A stretch of 64,000 bases of DNA from NCBI RefSeq assembly GCF_032229285.1, contig NZ_CP135084.1, forward strand, positions 496,001-560,000, in the 5' to 3' direction. The notes beneath the pieces were generated by a model. The model worked only from the letters and a program-made list of their open reading frames with translations. It did not search any database and had not been told where the DNA came from. Both the position numbers and the translations under genes were made by a program. Positions 47,463-56,953 of the stretch are shown here, piece after piece (positions within the stretch are counted from its first letter, which is position 1; each line of letters opens with the position of its first letter). The DNA comes from Rheinheimera sp. MMS21-TC3. GTDB taxonomy: Bacteria; Pseudomonadota; Gammaproteobacteria; Enterobacterales; Alteromonadaceae.

Positions 47463-50400
47463 TGCCTAAAGTAAAACGGTTTTGTTTCTTCTGCTTACAT
47501 AAACTCTGGTTAGCTTTAGCTATCAGTGTTGTTGTGTTGGCGGTAGTAATTTCTGTTTTACGCTATAGCTTACCTTATGCCGATAATTACAAGCTGCAAT
47601 TAGAGCAATTTATTGCTGAAAAATATGCAGTGGAAGTGAATATTGGGGAGTTAAGTGCGGGCTGGCAAAAGTTTGGCCCTGCTTTATTGGTTAAAAATCT
47701 GCGTTTAGCTAGCCAAGGTCAAACCCAAATTTATATTGCAGAAACCAGAGTTCGCTTAGATTTTTGGCGAAGTTTGCGTAATTTAACCCTTACCGCACAG
47801 CACTTTGAGCTGAGTGGATTAAAATATTATGTTGATGCGGATAGTTTGTTTAGTGTGGAAAGCAGCACTAATTTACCAGAAGCTCCAATCTTAACCGCTC
47901 TTGAGCAATTATTTTTTCAGCAGCTCACTTATTTTTCAATCGTTGATAGCCAGTTAATAGTACAAGATGATAATAGCGCTGATGTTGTCGTAAATGTTAG
48001 CCAGTTGGATTGGACAAACCATGATAAACGGCATCAAGGTAATGGCGAGCTATCTGTAGCGGGCGTTACCAATAATTCTGTCTCTTTTATCTTAGATTTG
48101 TATGGTAACTCCTGGGCTGAAGCTTATGGCCAGTTGTATTTACAAAGCGATAAGTTAGATGTACTACCTTGGTTCAGAAGCTGGTTGCCTACTAGTCAAA
48201 AATTAGATTACGCTAAAATTAATATGCAAGCTTGGGGCGTAGTAAAGAAGGGCACATTACAGCTGTTACAGATAGAGTTGGCTGAGAATAGCTTGTCATG
48301 GCAGCGTGATGGCCCACAATTTTTGCAGCTTGGAGCAGGTCAATTACTCTGGCAGCCTATTAATGATGGTTGGGAATTAACTTCAGGCTATTTAACCTTA
48401 TCTGATCAAGAACAAACTTGGCCAGAAATTAGTTTTGCTATTCAACGTCAAGGTGATAATTGGCAGGGCAATATTAATCAGTTTCAATTAGATGCCATTA
48501 CTCCCTTAGCTAATTTATTTGCTGAAGACAGTCAGCTATTACGGCAGTTAGTTAAATACCAGCCCTCTGGTTATTTAAATCAGTTTAATTGGCAACGGCT
48601 TGCAGGAGAATGGCAAGGCGCTGGTAGTTTTAGCCAACTTGCAAGCAGTGCGGTGCAAGACATTCCCGGTGTCAGTGATGTCCAAGGCAGCTTTGTGTTT
48701 GATGGCGAGCTAGCTAAAATTACCTTACAAAGCACTGATAGCCGTCTAGAGTGGGATGGGTTATTTAGTGAAGCTACAGATTATATCATTTTAGATGCAA
48801 CAGCTTACTTGCGGTATCGGCCACAACAGCAGTGGCAGTTAATAATGCCACAAATTGCATTACAAAATGGTGATTTACAACTTGATGCTGCAATTCAGTA
48901 TGATGGTAAATTAAAAATGCTGGCTAAATTACAGCATCTTGATGCGGTAAAAGCTAAGCGCTACTTTCCTAACCGCTATATGCCTGAAGCAGTAGCAGAT
49001 TACCTTACTGATGCGATTAAAGCTGGCCAGCTAGAACAAGCAACTATGTTATGGCACGGTGCCACGGCTGAGTTTCCGTTTCAACAGCGACAAGGTGTGT
49101 TTCAAGTAAAAGCTGAACTTAAACAAGGTGAGTTTGCTTTCCAGCCTGATTGGCCTGAATTAACCGATTTAGCTGTAGAGTTATGGTTTGAGAATGCTGC
49201 TATGGTGATTAGTTCGCAAAGTGGTAACTTAATGGATATTAAAGCTGGCAAAGGGGTTACTGCTAGCATAGCTGACTTATTTCATGCCGATCATTTAGAT
49301 ATTCATATTCAGCGTCAAGCTGAAGCCAAAACGGTTACAGCTCTTATGCAGCAGTCACCTTTAGCTGACAGCTTAGGTGCAACCTTAGCCTACTTAGGCG
49401 CTTCAGGTGTGGTAAATGGCGATGTCACTTTACAGGTAGCCTTAGATCATAATGAGGTACAAGCTAAAGGTAATATAACTTTTAATCAAGCTAGCATAGC
49501 ATTACAGGCGCCAGAAATGGCGGTGCAACAACTTAAAGGAACTTTATCTTTTGAAAATGATAAAATTCGCGGTCAAAATGTACAGCTCAATTGGCGGGGT
49601 TTGCCTATACAGGCTGATATAAATGGTAAAAACACTAATGTTGGCTATCAATTGGCTTTAAAACTTAGCGCTGAGCAAGAGGCGAAGCAACTTGCTTTAG
49701 CTTTGTATCCTAGCGCGGAGCCTCTGGTGTCTGGTACCAATGCTTGGCAGTTACGCTTAGCTTTAAATTTAGCCGACACAGGGTTTAATTACCATGCTCA
49801 GCTTAATAGTAACTTAGCCAATACCGAGCTTAACTTACCCGCCCCTTATAATAAAACTGCCGACGAACAGCGAAAGCTCAGTATTACTGTGCATGGTAAT
49901 GAGCATGAAAATGATGCCAAATTAGCCATTAACTATGCCAATATGTTGTATTTTCATGCTGATATTGATCGCTTACAGCATAATTTAAATCGTGCTCACT
50001 TAGTATTAGGTAGCCAAGATGAAGCTATCCCAAGTGATGACTTTACTATTAGTGTTAATCTGGCTCAGGCCGATTTTTTAAGTTGGTATGAGCTTATTCA
50101 GCCGCAGCTAGTGGTTGAAACTAATGAGCAGCCAGCGCTGTTTCCTCATTTAAGTTATATCCGCGGAAGAATAGGCCAACTGCAATTACCAGCGGATATT
50201 AGATTAAATAATGCTGTGTTTGATCTTAACCAATTAGCCGACTTATGGCAGTTGCAGCTTAACGCTACTGAGGTTGCTAGCCGATGGCAATTTCATAAAA
50301 ATTGGCAGCAACAAGGTATAACTGCCGAACTAGATTATTTGATGTTGCCTTGGCCCTTACGACCTAAGGCAGAGTCTAACACTAGAATAGCTAGTGTTAA

Positions 50401-51367
50401 GGCAAGTAAAAGTAATGAGCTAGATCCACAGCTATGGTTAGTAGAGTTACCACCAATAACTATAAATTGTGCTGATTGTTCAGTAGGAGCTTATCGGTTT
50501 GGCAAAGTGTCAGCGCAAGCACACAGTACAGCGGATAGCTGGCAATTAGATCGTTTTAATGCGCGTTATAAAAAACATGAGTTAAATTTAACAGGTGCAT
50601 GGCAGCGTGATGCTAACAATGGCCTTAGCAACTTTAGCGGCGGCTTAACCAGTCCTAATTTTGGAAGTTTACTGGATGAGTTCCAATTAACTTCTGCAAT
50701 TAGTGGCAGTGATGCTAATGTTAACTTTAACCTAAGTTGGGCAGCAGCGCCTAATCAGTTTGATTTAAGCAAGCTAAATGGTGAAGTGGATTATAAGCTA
50801 GGTGAGGGCTCACTAACCGAAGTGAGCGATAAAGGTGCCAGGTTATTTTCTATTTTCAGCTTAGACTCATTAGTACGTAAGTTACGCTTAGACTTTCGAG
50901 ATGTGTTTTCTAAGGGGTTTTTCTATAACAAAATGACCGGTAATTTAACCTTAACCAAAGGGGTAGCCCAAACCAGTGATGCGGCTATTGATGGCGTGCC
51001 AGGTAATTTAGCTATTCAAGGCTATGCCGACTTAGTAGGGAATAAACTCGATTACCAAATGTCTTTTGCACCAAAAGTCACCTCAAGCCTACCTATTATT
51101 ATTGCTTGGATGGTAAACCCTGCAACGGGCTTAGCCGCGTTAGCACTAGATGAAGTATTTCAAAGTGCCGAGGTTATATCGAAAATAAACTTTACTATTA
51201 CGGGCAGTATTGACGAACCTATAGTCACCGAAGTAAACCGTCATAGCACAGAAATTCCAGTGCCGGTGCGTATAGCGAAACCCGATCCGGCAATTGAGCC
51301 CGATCCCACTGTAAACAAACTGCCACAACAACCTGAGCAATTACAGGAGCAACAACCTAATGGCTAA
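47462..51367 (+). CDS. yhdP: YhdP family AsmA-like protein
   Basis: YhdP is an inner-membrane anchored, periplasm-spanning protein that carries phospholipids to the outer membrane together with TamB and YdbH in E. coli. The 1301-residue product has one N-terminal membrane segment (about residues 13-32) and a long beta-rich body ending in an AsmA-like C-terminal region (about 1090-1250). A short Pro/Glu/Gln-rich tail closes it. The start is GTG, sharing a base with the rng stop; codon use is typical of the neighbourhood. It overlaps the nitrilase gene by 8 bases. Confidence 0.95.
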   Translation: MPKVKRFCFFCLHKLWLALAISVVVLAVVISVLRYSLPYADNYKLQLEQFIAEKYAVEVNIGELSAGWQKFGPALLVKNLRLASQGQTQIYIAETRVRLDFWRSLRNLTLTAQHFELSGLKYYVDADSLFSVESSTNLPEAPILTALEQLFFQQLTYFSIVDSQLIVQDDNSADVVVNVSQLDWTNHDKRHQGNGELSVAGVTNNSVSFILDLYGNSWAEAYGQLYLQSDKLDVLPWFRSWLPTSQKLDYAKINMQAWGVVKKGTLQLLQIELAENSLSWQRDGPQFLQLGAGQLLWQPINDGWELTSGYLTLSDQEQTWPEISFAIQRQGDNWQGNINQFQLDAITPLANLFAEDSQLLRQLVKYQPSGYLNQFNWQRLAGEWQGAGSFSQLASSAVQDIPGVSDVQGSFVFDGELAKITLQSTDSRLEWDGLFSEATDYIILDATAYLRYRPQQQWQLIMPQIALQNGDLQLDAAIQYDGKLKMLAKLQHLDAVKAKRYFPNRYMPEAVADYLTDAIKAGQLEQATMLWHGATAEFPFQQRQGVFQVKAELKQGEFAFQPDWPELTDLAVELWFENAAMVISSQSGNLMDIKAGKGVTASIADLFHADHLDIHIQRQAEAKTVTALMQQSPLADSLGATLAYLGASGVVNGDVTLQVALDHNEVQAKGNITFNQASIALQAPEMAVQQLKGTLSFENDKIRGQNVQLNWRGLPIQADINGKNTNVGYQLALKLSAEQEAKQLALALYPSAEPLVSGTNAWQLRLALNLADTGFNYHAQLNSNLANTELNLPAPYNKTADEQRKLSITVHGNEHENDAKLAINYANMLYFHADIDRLQHNLNRAHLVLGSQDEAIPSDDFTISVNLAQADFLSWYELIQPQLVVETNEQPALFPHLSYIRGRIGQLQLPADIRLNNAVFDLNQLADLWQLQLNATEVASRWQFHKNWQQQGITAELDYLMLPWPLRPKAESNTRIASVKASKSNELDPQLWLVELPPITINCADCSVGAYRFGKVSAQAHSTADSWQLDRFNARYKKHELNLTGAWQRDANNGLSNFSGGLTSPNFGSLLDEFQLTSAISGSDANVNFNLSWAAAPNQFDLSKLNGEVDYKLGEGSLTEVSDKGARLFSIFSLDSLVRKLRLDFRDVFSKGFFYNKMTGNLTLTKGVAQTSDAAIDGVPGNLAIQGYADLVGNKLDYQMSFAPKVTSSLPIIIAWMVNPATGLAALALDEVFQSAEVISKINFTITGSIDEPIVTEVNRHSTEIPVPVRIAKPDPAIEPDPTVNKLPQQPEQLQEQQPNG

Positions 51368-52193
51368 ATGGCGCTTAAGTGCAATTCAATTAACCAGTAC
51401 GCCATCTATTCAGCATAACCTTAATCAAGTTGAAACCTATTTAAGCCAATTACCCACAGCCTCGCAACACTTAGTGGTATTGCCTGAGTGCTTTGCTATT
51501 TTTGGCAGCCGCGATAGCTTTAATTTGCAGTATCAAGCAGCTTTGGGCGAAGGCAGCATTATGCAAGGTTGTGCTAAGTTAGCTAAACAGTTTTCGGTTT
51601 ATCTGCTGGCGGGAAGTTTGCCAACAACAACCGATGATCCAAATCGTTTTGCGGCGTCAAGTGTGCTGTTTGCACCCGATGGAACTATTGTTGCCGATTA
51701 CCAAAAAATGCATTTATTTGACGTTGAGGTAAGCGATAATATAGGCAGTTATCGCGAATCGGCGACAACAAAACCGGGCGATAAGCTGGTCTTAGCAGAA
51801 TTACAACAGTTAAAGCTGGGCCTTAGCATATGTTATGATGTGCGCTTCCCTGGGCTAGCGCAGGCACTTACTGCTAAAGGTATGAATGTATTAAGTGTGC
51901 CGGCAGCTTTTACTCGAACAACAGGACAGGCGCATTGGCATACGTTGCTACAAGCTAGAGCAATTGAGAATCAATGTTTTGTTATTGCAGCTAATCAAAC
52001 CGGTGTTCATGAAAATGGTCGTGAAACCTTTGGCCACAGTCTTATTATTGACCCTTGGGGTGAAATTTTAGCCGATGCAGGCACCGAACCAGGCTGGATT
52101 TCCAGCGAAATAGATCTGGCGCAAATAGCGCGCGTGCGCCAAGGTATGCCCGTCGCCAGCCATAACCGATTTATAAGTGAGCTTAAACCATGA
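51360..52193 (+). CDS. Carbon-nitrogen hydrolase (nitrilase superfamily, Nit-like)
   Basis: This 277-residue cytoplasmic hydrolase has the nitrilase catalytic triad Glu43 (LPECFAIFG), Lys116 (YQKMHLFD) and Cys158 ([11 protein letters not shown]). Members of this branch (Nit1/YbeM) remove deaminated glutathione, an amide-hydrolysing repair of metabolites; this role is inferred from family and not proven. The gene lies between yhdP and tldD with 8-base and 4-base overlaps, so it is an integral part of the operon. Confidence 0.92.
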   Translation: MAKWRLSAIQLTSTPSIQHNLNQVETYLSQLPTASQHLVVLPECFAIFGSRDSFNLQYQAALGEGSIMQGCAKLAKQFSVYLLAGSLPTTTDDPNRFAASSVLFAPDGTIVADYQKMHLFDVEVSDNIGSYRESATTKPGDKLVLAELQQLKLGLSICYDVRFPGLAQALTAKGMNVLSVPAAFTRTTGQAHWHTLLQARAIENQCFVIAANQTGVHENGRETFGHSLIIDPWGEILADAGTEPGWISSEIDLAQIARVRQGMPVASHNRFISELKP

Positions 52194-53629
52194 CTGCAGT
52201 AGAGCAGAACCTGATCAGCGCATCTGATCTTAATGCCAATGACTTACAGCGTACGCTGGGTTATTTATTTGAACATCAGCTCGATTATGCTGATTTATAT
52301 TTTCAATCGAGCATTCATGAGTCTTGGGTGCTAGAAGACGGCTTAGTAAAAGACGGCTCTTTTAATATTGAACGCGGCGTAGGTGTGCGCGCCATTAGCG
52401 GCGAAAAAACCGGTTTTGCTTATTCCGATACCATTAATGCTGCGGCCTTAAAACAAGCAGCTACTGCTGCGCGCGGCATTGCCGCGAATGGCCAACAAGG
52501 CCAAGTTAAAGTATTTAGCAAAAGCAGTAACAGCAAAATTTACTTACCTTGCGATCCTCTGCAAAGTTTAACCAATACTGAAAAAGTAAATTTATTACAT
52601 CAAATTGAAGCTTATATTCGTACCTTAGATAGCCGCGCCGAGCAAGTGATGGTTAGCCTAACTGCGGTATACGAAGAAATTTTAGTGGCCGCCAGTGACG
52701 GCACTTTTGCTAGTGATACGCGGCCTTTAGTACGTTTAAACTGCTCGGTGTTATTACAACAAGGTGACAGGCGCGAACGAGGCAGTGCCGGCGGCGGTGG
52801 CCGAACCGATTATGCCTACTTTACCGAGTTAGTCGATGACCAACCACGCTGGCAGCATTATGCACGCGAAGCGGTACGCATGGCACAAGTAAACTTAACC
52901 GCTATTGATGCCCCAGCAGGTACTATGCCGGTGGTGTTAGGTGCAGGCTGGCCGGGCGTATTATTACATGAAGCCGTAGGCCATGGTTTAGAGGGCGATT
53001 TTAATCGTAAAGGCTCATCTACTTTTGCAGGTCGTATTGGCGAGCAAGTTACCTCTAAGTTATGCACTATTGTTGATGATGGCACTATGGCGCATAGACG
53101 TGGCTCATTAAATATTGATGATGAAGGTGTGCCTAGCCAGTATAACGTACTGATAGAAAACGGGATCTTAAAAGGCTATATGCAAGATAAGCATAACGCT
53201 ATGTTAATGGGCGTACCTGCAACAGGTAATGGTCGTCGTGAATCTTTTGCCCATTTACCTATGCCACGTATGACCAACACTTATATGTTAGCCGGCCAGA
53301 GCGAGCCAGAAGAAATTATCGCCAGTGTTAAAAAAGGCATTTATGCGCCTAACTTTGGCGGTGGCCAAGTTGATATAACGTCGGGCAAATTTGTGTTCTC
53401 GGCATCAGAAGCGTATTTAATCGAGAATGGCAAAATTACAGCGCCAATTAAAGGTGCAACCTTAATTGGTAGCGGGCCAGAAGCGATGCAGCAAGTCTCT
53501 ATGGTAGGTAACGATTTAGCCCTAGATAGCGGCGTAGGTGTTTGCGGCAAACAAGGGCAAAGTGTTCCGGTTGGTGTAGGTCAGCCAACCTTAAAACTAG
53601 ACGCCATGACCGTTGGCGGCACAGAATAA
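52190..53629 (+). CDS. tldD: Metalloprotease TldD
   Basis: TldD and TldE (PmbA) form a heterodimeric protease that processes microcin precursors and CcdA. TldD carries the catalytic zinc motif: His260-Glu261 and His265 in [14 protein letters not shown]. The 479-residue product (481 in E. coli) ends with the conserved [25 protein letters not shown]. It overlaps the nitrilase gene (ATGA). Its partner pmbA is at 55498. Confidence 0.98.
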   Translation: MTAVEQNLISASDLNANDLQRTLGYLFEHQLDYADLYFQSSIHESWVLEDGLVKDGSFNIERGVGVRAISGEKTGFAYSDTINAAALKQAATAARGIAANGQQGQVKVFSKSSNSKIYLPCDPLQSLTNTEKVNLLHQIEAYIRTLDSRAEQVMVSLTAVYEEILVAASDGTFASDTRPLVRLNCSVLLQQGDRRERGSAGGGGRTDYAYFTELVDDQPRWQHYAREAVRMAQVNLTAIDAPAGTMPVVLGAGWPGVLLHEAVGHGLEGDFNRKGSSTFAGRIGEQVTSKLCTIVDDGTMAHRRGSLNIDDEGVPSQYNVLIENGILKGYMQDKHNAMLMGVPATGNGRRESFAHLPMPRMTNTYMLAGQSEPEEIIASVKKGIYAPNFGGGQVDITSGKFVFSASEAYLIENGKITAPIKGATLIGSGPEAMQQVSMVGNDLALDSGVGVCGKQGQSVPVGVGQPTLKLDAMTVGGTE

Positions 53630-53662
53630 TTTTAACTTATTAGACAAAACAGGAAACGCAAC

Positions 53663-54658
53663 ATGTCAGCTTTTGGAACCGTATTTGCTCCTGAGATGAG
53701 CCTAGCGCACTATAAGCAAGGTCAGTGGAGTAACGCAGAAATAGTAAAAACCGATAGTATTAGCTTACACCCAGGTGCCCACGTGCTGCACTATGCTAGT
53801 ACCTGTTTTGAAGGCTTAAAAGCCTTTAAGCATCAAGATGGCGCTATTAATATTTTCCGCATGGACCAAAATATTGCTCGCTTAATTCAAAGTAGTCAGT
53901 TGTTATCGCTACCGCCGGTTGACGCAGCGCAATTAAAGCAAATGATTATTAATATTGTTAAACGTTATGCCGCTGATGTGCCAGTACCGCCAGGCTCAAT
54001 GTATATTCGGCCTACTCATATAGGCACTGAAGCGTCAATTGGTAAAGCCGCTTCGCCTAGTCTTGAGTCTATGTTGTATATCTTATTATCACCAGTGGGC
54101 GATTACTTCTCTGGTGGTAGCAAGCCATTGCGCTTGTTATTAGCCGACGACACTCGCTGTGCATCACATATGGGTATGGTAAAAAGTGGCGGCAACTACG
54201 CCAGTGCGTTACAACCTATCTTAAAGGCGCGCCAGTCAGTGCAAGCTGACCAAGTGTTATTTTGCCCAGCAGGTGATGTGCAAGAAACCGGCGCTGCTAA
54301 CTTTATCCTGATTGACGGCAATGAAATTATTACTAAGTCGTTAGATAGCTCATTCTTACACGGTATTACCCGTGACTCTATTTTAACTATAGCGCGTGAT
54401 CGCGGTATGACTGTATCAGAGCGGGCCTTAAGTGTAGACGAGCTATTAGAGCGTGCACAAAAGCCAGGTGCAGAAGCGGCTTTATCAGGCACCGCAGCCG
54501 TACTAACGCCAGTAGGCACTTTAATTCATAATGGTAAAGACTACACCGTAGGTAATGGTGAAGGCGGCCCAACGACTAATGCCTTACGCCAAGCGTTGAA
54601 TGATATTCAATGGGGTAAAGCTGAAGATAAACATGGTTGGTTAACTAAGGTTTGCTAG
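53663..54658 (+). CDS. ilvE: Branched-chain amino acid aminotransferase
   Basis: This fold-type IV PLP enzyme makes the last step of valine, leucine and isoleucine synthesis. The 331-residue product has the motif FEGLKAFKHQDG (near residue 50), the Schiff-base Lys174 in GMVKSGGNY, and the signature EAALSGTAAVLTPVG. Its length and sequence resemble the longer BCAT form rather than the 309-residue E. coli IlvE. RBS AGGAAACG. It lies 33 bases after tldD and may have its own transcription start; no clear terminator follows. Confidence 0.95.
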   Translation: MSAFGTVFAPEMSLAHYKQGQWSNAEIVKTDSISLHPGAHVLHYASTCFEGLKAFKHQDGAINIFRMDQNIARLIQSSQLLSLPPVDAAQLKQMIINIVKRYAADVPVPPGSMYIRPTHIGTEASIGKAASPSLESMLYILLSPVGDYFSGGSKPLRLLLADDTRCASHMGMVKSGGNYASALQPILKARQSVQADQVLFCPAGDVQETGAANFILIDGNEIITKSLDSSFLHGITRDSILTIARDRGMTVSERALSVDELLERAQKPGAEAALSGTAAVLTPVGTLIHNGKDYTVGNGEGGPTTNALRQALNDIQWGKAEDKHGWLTKVC

Positions 54659-54716
54659 TAGCAAGCTCTATAAAAAAGAACGGCTGCTAATAACAAAAGC
54701 CACTAGTTAGCCTAAA

Positions 54717-54820
54717 TAGCAACAGAGATATCCTAAACCAACCGTTGAAGCCCCGGACGGGCTGAGTCGAGCCCCACAGGATGGGTTCACGACGTGTTGG
54801 TATAAGTAACTCTGTTGCTA
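54717..54820. repeat. 104-bp structured element bounded by 11-bp inverted repeats
   Basis: TAGCAACAGAG (54717-54727) and CTCTGTTGCTA (54810-54820) are perfect inverted repeats. Inside, TAAACCAAC pairs with GTTGGTATA (8 of 9), and GGGCT-GAGTCG-AGCCC forms a hairpin, so the whole can fold into a branched structure. No open reading frame lies in it. It fills most of the 54659-54861 gap between ilvE and the convergent darP. It may be an interspersed repeat or a small RNA. Confidence 0.65.
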
Positions 54821-54861
54821 CCTCAATACTAAAAACTATCGGTTATTAGCTATCACCATTA

Positions 54862-55380
54862 TTAATCTTGAATAATTAACGGTTTAATTAACTGAAATAA
54901 TTCACGATAAGCTTTTGGTGGTAGTTGTTTTTCTTGTTCTTTTTTCGCATTACGAATTAGCTGGCGCAACTGCTGGGTATCCACTGTTGGGTGATCGGCA
55001 ATAAAAGCGGTAACTACATCGTTATCTTCTAACATTTTATCACGTAACTGTTCTATTTTATGAAACTGTCGCGTCGCCGCTTGGTTAGTGTTACGCAACT
55101 TAGCTAAACCTAGCTCTAGTTCTGTTAAATCTCGGTCGCGCATTAAACGGCCAATAAATTGAATATGGCGGCGCAGTGCTTCTCGCTTTTTACTTAGTTT
55201 ATCGGCTAACACTAAGGCATCATTTAGCTCTTCATCTAGTGGTAGTTTAGCGCGAGCTGCTGGGCTTAGTGCAACTAACTCTTCACCAATAGCTTGCAAG
55301 GCATGCATTTCGCGTTTAATTTGCGATTTACTTTTACCTTCTTCTTCATCCCAATTATCACCATGTATAAATTCTGTCAT
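54862..55380 (-). CDS. darP: Ribosome biogenesis factor DarP (YjgA, DUF615)
   Basis: DarP/YjgA associates with late 50S precursors and supports peptidyl transferase centre maturation. The start chosen at 55380 gives MTEFIHGDNWDEEEGKSKSQ and 172 residues, with the acidic leader and SKSQIKRE of the family (183 residues in E. coli). The frame is open to 55449, so a longer N-terminus cannot be excluded; no good ribosome-binding site is seen for either. RQLIRNAKKEQEKQLPPKA near the end is the most conserved part. Divergent from pmbA, as in E. coli. Confidence 0.93.
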   Translation of the reverse strand: MTEFIHGDNWDEEEGKSKSQIKREMHALQAIGEELVALSPAARAKLPLDEELNDALVLADKLSKKREALRRHIQFIGRLMRDRDLTELELGLAKLRNTNQAATRQFHKIEQLRDKMLEDNDVVTAFIADHPTVDTQQLRQLIRNAKKEQEKQLPPKAYRELFQLIKPLIIQD

Positions 55381-55497
55381 TTTTTTAGGTCGCTTTAGCA
55401 AATATTGCGTTAAGTATACATGATCCTGCAGCATCACAGCAGTCAGCATAGCAAGACTATGGTAAACTTAGTGAAAATAATTTTCTAAAGTTGAATT

Positions 55498-56844
55498 ATG
55501 CAAGTAACAGAACCAACAATTTGGCAAGAAATAGACGAAGTAAAGCAAGCGGTAGCAGAGGTGTTAAGCCATGCTAAGCAGTTAGGCGCTAGCACCGCTG
55601 AGGCGTCGATGAGCCGCACTAAAGGCTTAAGCGTAGAAACACGGCATGGTGAAGTTGAAACGGTAGAGTTTAACCAAGACGGAGGCTTAGGCATTAGTTT
55701 ATATTTTGGCCAGCGCAAAGGCTCGGCCTCTACTGCAGATTTAAGCCCACAAGCATTGCGCCGTGCAGTGGAAGCTGCTGCCGATATAGCTCGTTATACT
55801 TCGGAAGATCCGCACACCGGCGTAGCAGAAGCCAGCTGGTTAGAAATGTCACCGCCCGATTTAGATTTATTTTATCCAGATTCCATCAGCACAGAAGAAG
55901 CCATAAGCTTATGTGCTGGCGCTGAGCAAGCCGCTTTTGCTACTGACCCACGCATTACTAATTCTGAAGGGGCATCGTTTTCGTCGCATCAAGGCTTAAA
56001 AGTCTATGGTAATAGTCATGGTCAGTTAGTTGGTTACCCTAGTTCACGCCATAGCTTTAGTTGTGTTGTTATCGGTGAAGATGGCGATGACATGCAGCGC
56101 GACTATAGCTTTACTGTGGCCAGACAATATCAAAAATTGCTTGATCCTAAGCAAGTAGGCCGCGAAGCTGCAGCAGAAACTATCGCTAGGTTAAATGCAC
56201 GTAAAGTTGCCACCCAAAAAGTGCCGGTTATTTTTCGTGCCGACATTGCCAGTAGCCTATTTGGCCATTTAGTGTCGGCTATTAGTGGTGGTAGTATTTA
56301 TCGAAAATCTAGCTTTTTATTAGATAAAGTGGGTAAGCAGGTAATGTCACCTAAGATTACTATTTTAGAGCAACCTCACTTAAAGCAAGCGTTAGCGTCT
56401 AGCCCGTTTGATGCTGAGGGCGTAAAAACCCGCGATTTAGCCGTTATTGAGCAAGGCGTATTAAATACCTACCTAACAACGAGTTATTCAGCACGTAAGT
56501 TAGGCATGGCAAGCACAGGCCATGCTGGCGGTATTCATAACTGGTTGCTACAACACGGTGATGAAGATTTAGCCCAGTTATGCCGCACTATGGGCAAAGG
56601 CTTATTGGTTACCGAATTAATGGGCCAAGGCGTTAATACCGTCACCGGCGATTACTCTCGTGGTGCAGCAGGCTTTTGGGTTGAGAACGGTGAAATACAG
56701 TTCCCAGTTGCAGAAGTGACTATTGCCGGCAATTTAAAAGATATGTTTATGCAAATTCAAGCTGTAGGTTGTGATGTTGACCGTCGTGGTGGCGTCCATA
56801 CAGGCTCTATATTAATTAGCCAAATGCAGGTAGCGGGAAGTTAG
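55498..56844 (+). CDS. pmbA: Metalloprotease subunit PmbA (TldE)
   Basis: PmbA is the partner of TldD in the TldDE protease. The 448-residue product (450 in E. coli) has the TldE ending with GAAGFWVENGEIQFPVAEVT and VDRRGGVHTGSILI, and lacks the HExxxH zinc motif of TldD, as expected. Next to darP in a divergent arrangement that is conserved in gammaproteobacteria. A bidirectional terminator follows. Confidence 0.97.
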   Translation: MQVTEPTIWQEIDEVKQAVAEVLSHAKQLGASTAEASMSRTKGLSVETRHGEVETVEFNQDGGLGISLYFGQRKGSASTADLSPQALRRAVEAAADIARYTSEDPHTGVAEASWLEMSPPDLDLFYPDSISTEEAISLCAGAEQAAFATDPRITNSEGASFSSHQGLKVYGNSHGQLVGYPSSRHSFSCVVIGEDGDDMQRDYSFTVARQYQKLLDPKQVGREAAAETIARLNARKVATQKVPVIFRADIASSLFGHLVSAISGGSIYRKSSFLLDKVGKQVMSPKITILEQPHLKQALASSPFDAEGVKTRDLAVIEQGVLNTYLTTSYSARKLGMASTGHAGGIHNWLLQHGDEDLAQLCRTMGKGLLVTELMGQGVNTVTGDYSRGAAGFWVENGEIQFPVAEVTIAGNLKDMFMQIQAVGCDVDRRGGVHTGSILISQMQVAGS

Positions 56845-56910
56845 TGCTGCTTAGTGCTTAGTGCTGAGTTATGAGTGCTTAGTTGTGAATGTTAAGTACC
56901 TAGTGTTCAG
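56840..56910 (+). repeat. Degenerate tandem repeat after pmbA
   Basis: The pmbA stop codon is followed by about eight imperfect copies of a 7-9-base unit related to TTAGTGCTG (TTAGTGC, TTAGTGC, TGAGTT, TGAGTGC, TTAGTTG, TTAAGTACC, TAGTGTTC). No reading frame is formed. It looks like slippage-derived sequence. Confidence 0.6.
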
Positions 56911-56912
56911 TT

Positions 56913-56944
56913 AAAAAAAGCCCTGATTAATCAGGGCTTTTTTA
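56913..56944. terminator. Bidirectional terminator between pmbA and dcp
   Basis: The perfect palindrome AGCCCTGATTAATCAGGGCT (56919-56938) has A-rich sequence on the left and T-rich on the right, so it can end transcription of pmbA (+) and of the peptidase gene (-). Confidence 0.95.
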
Positions 56945-56953
56945 TTAGATAAA

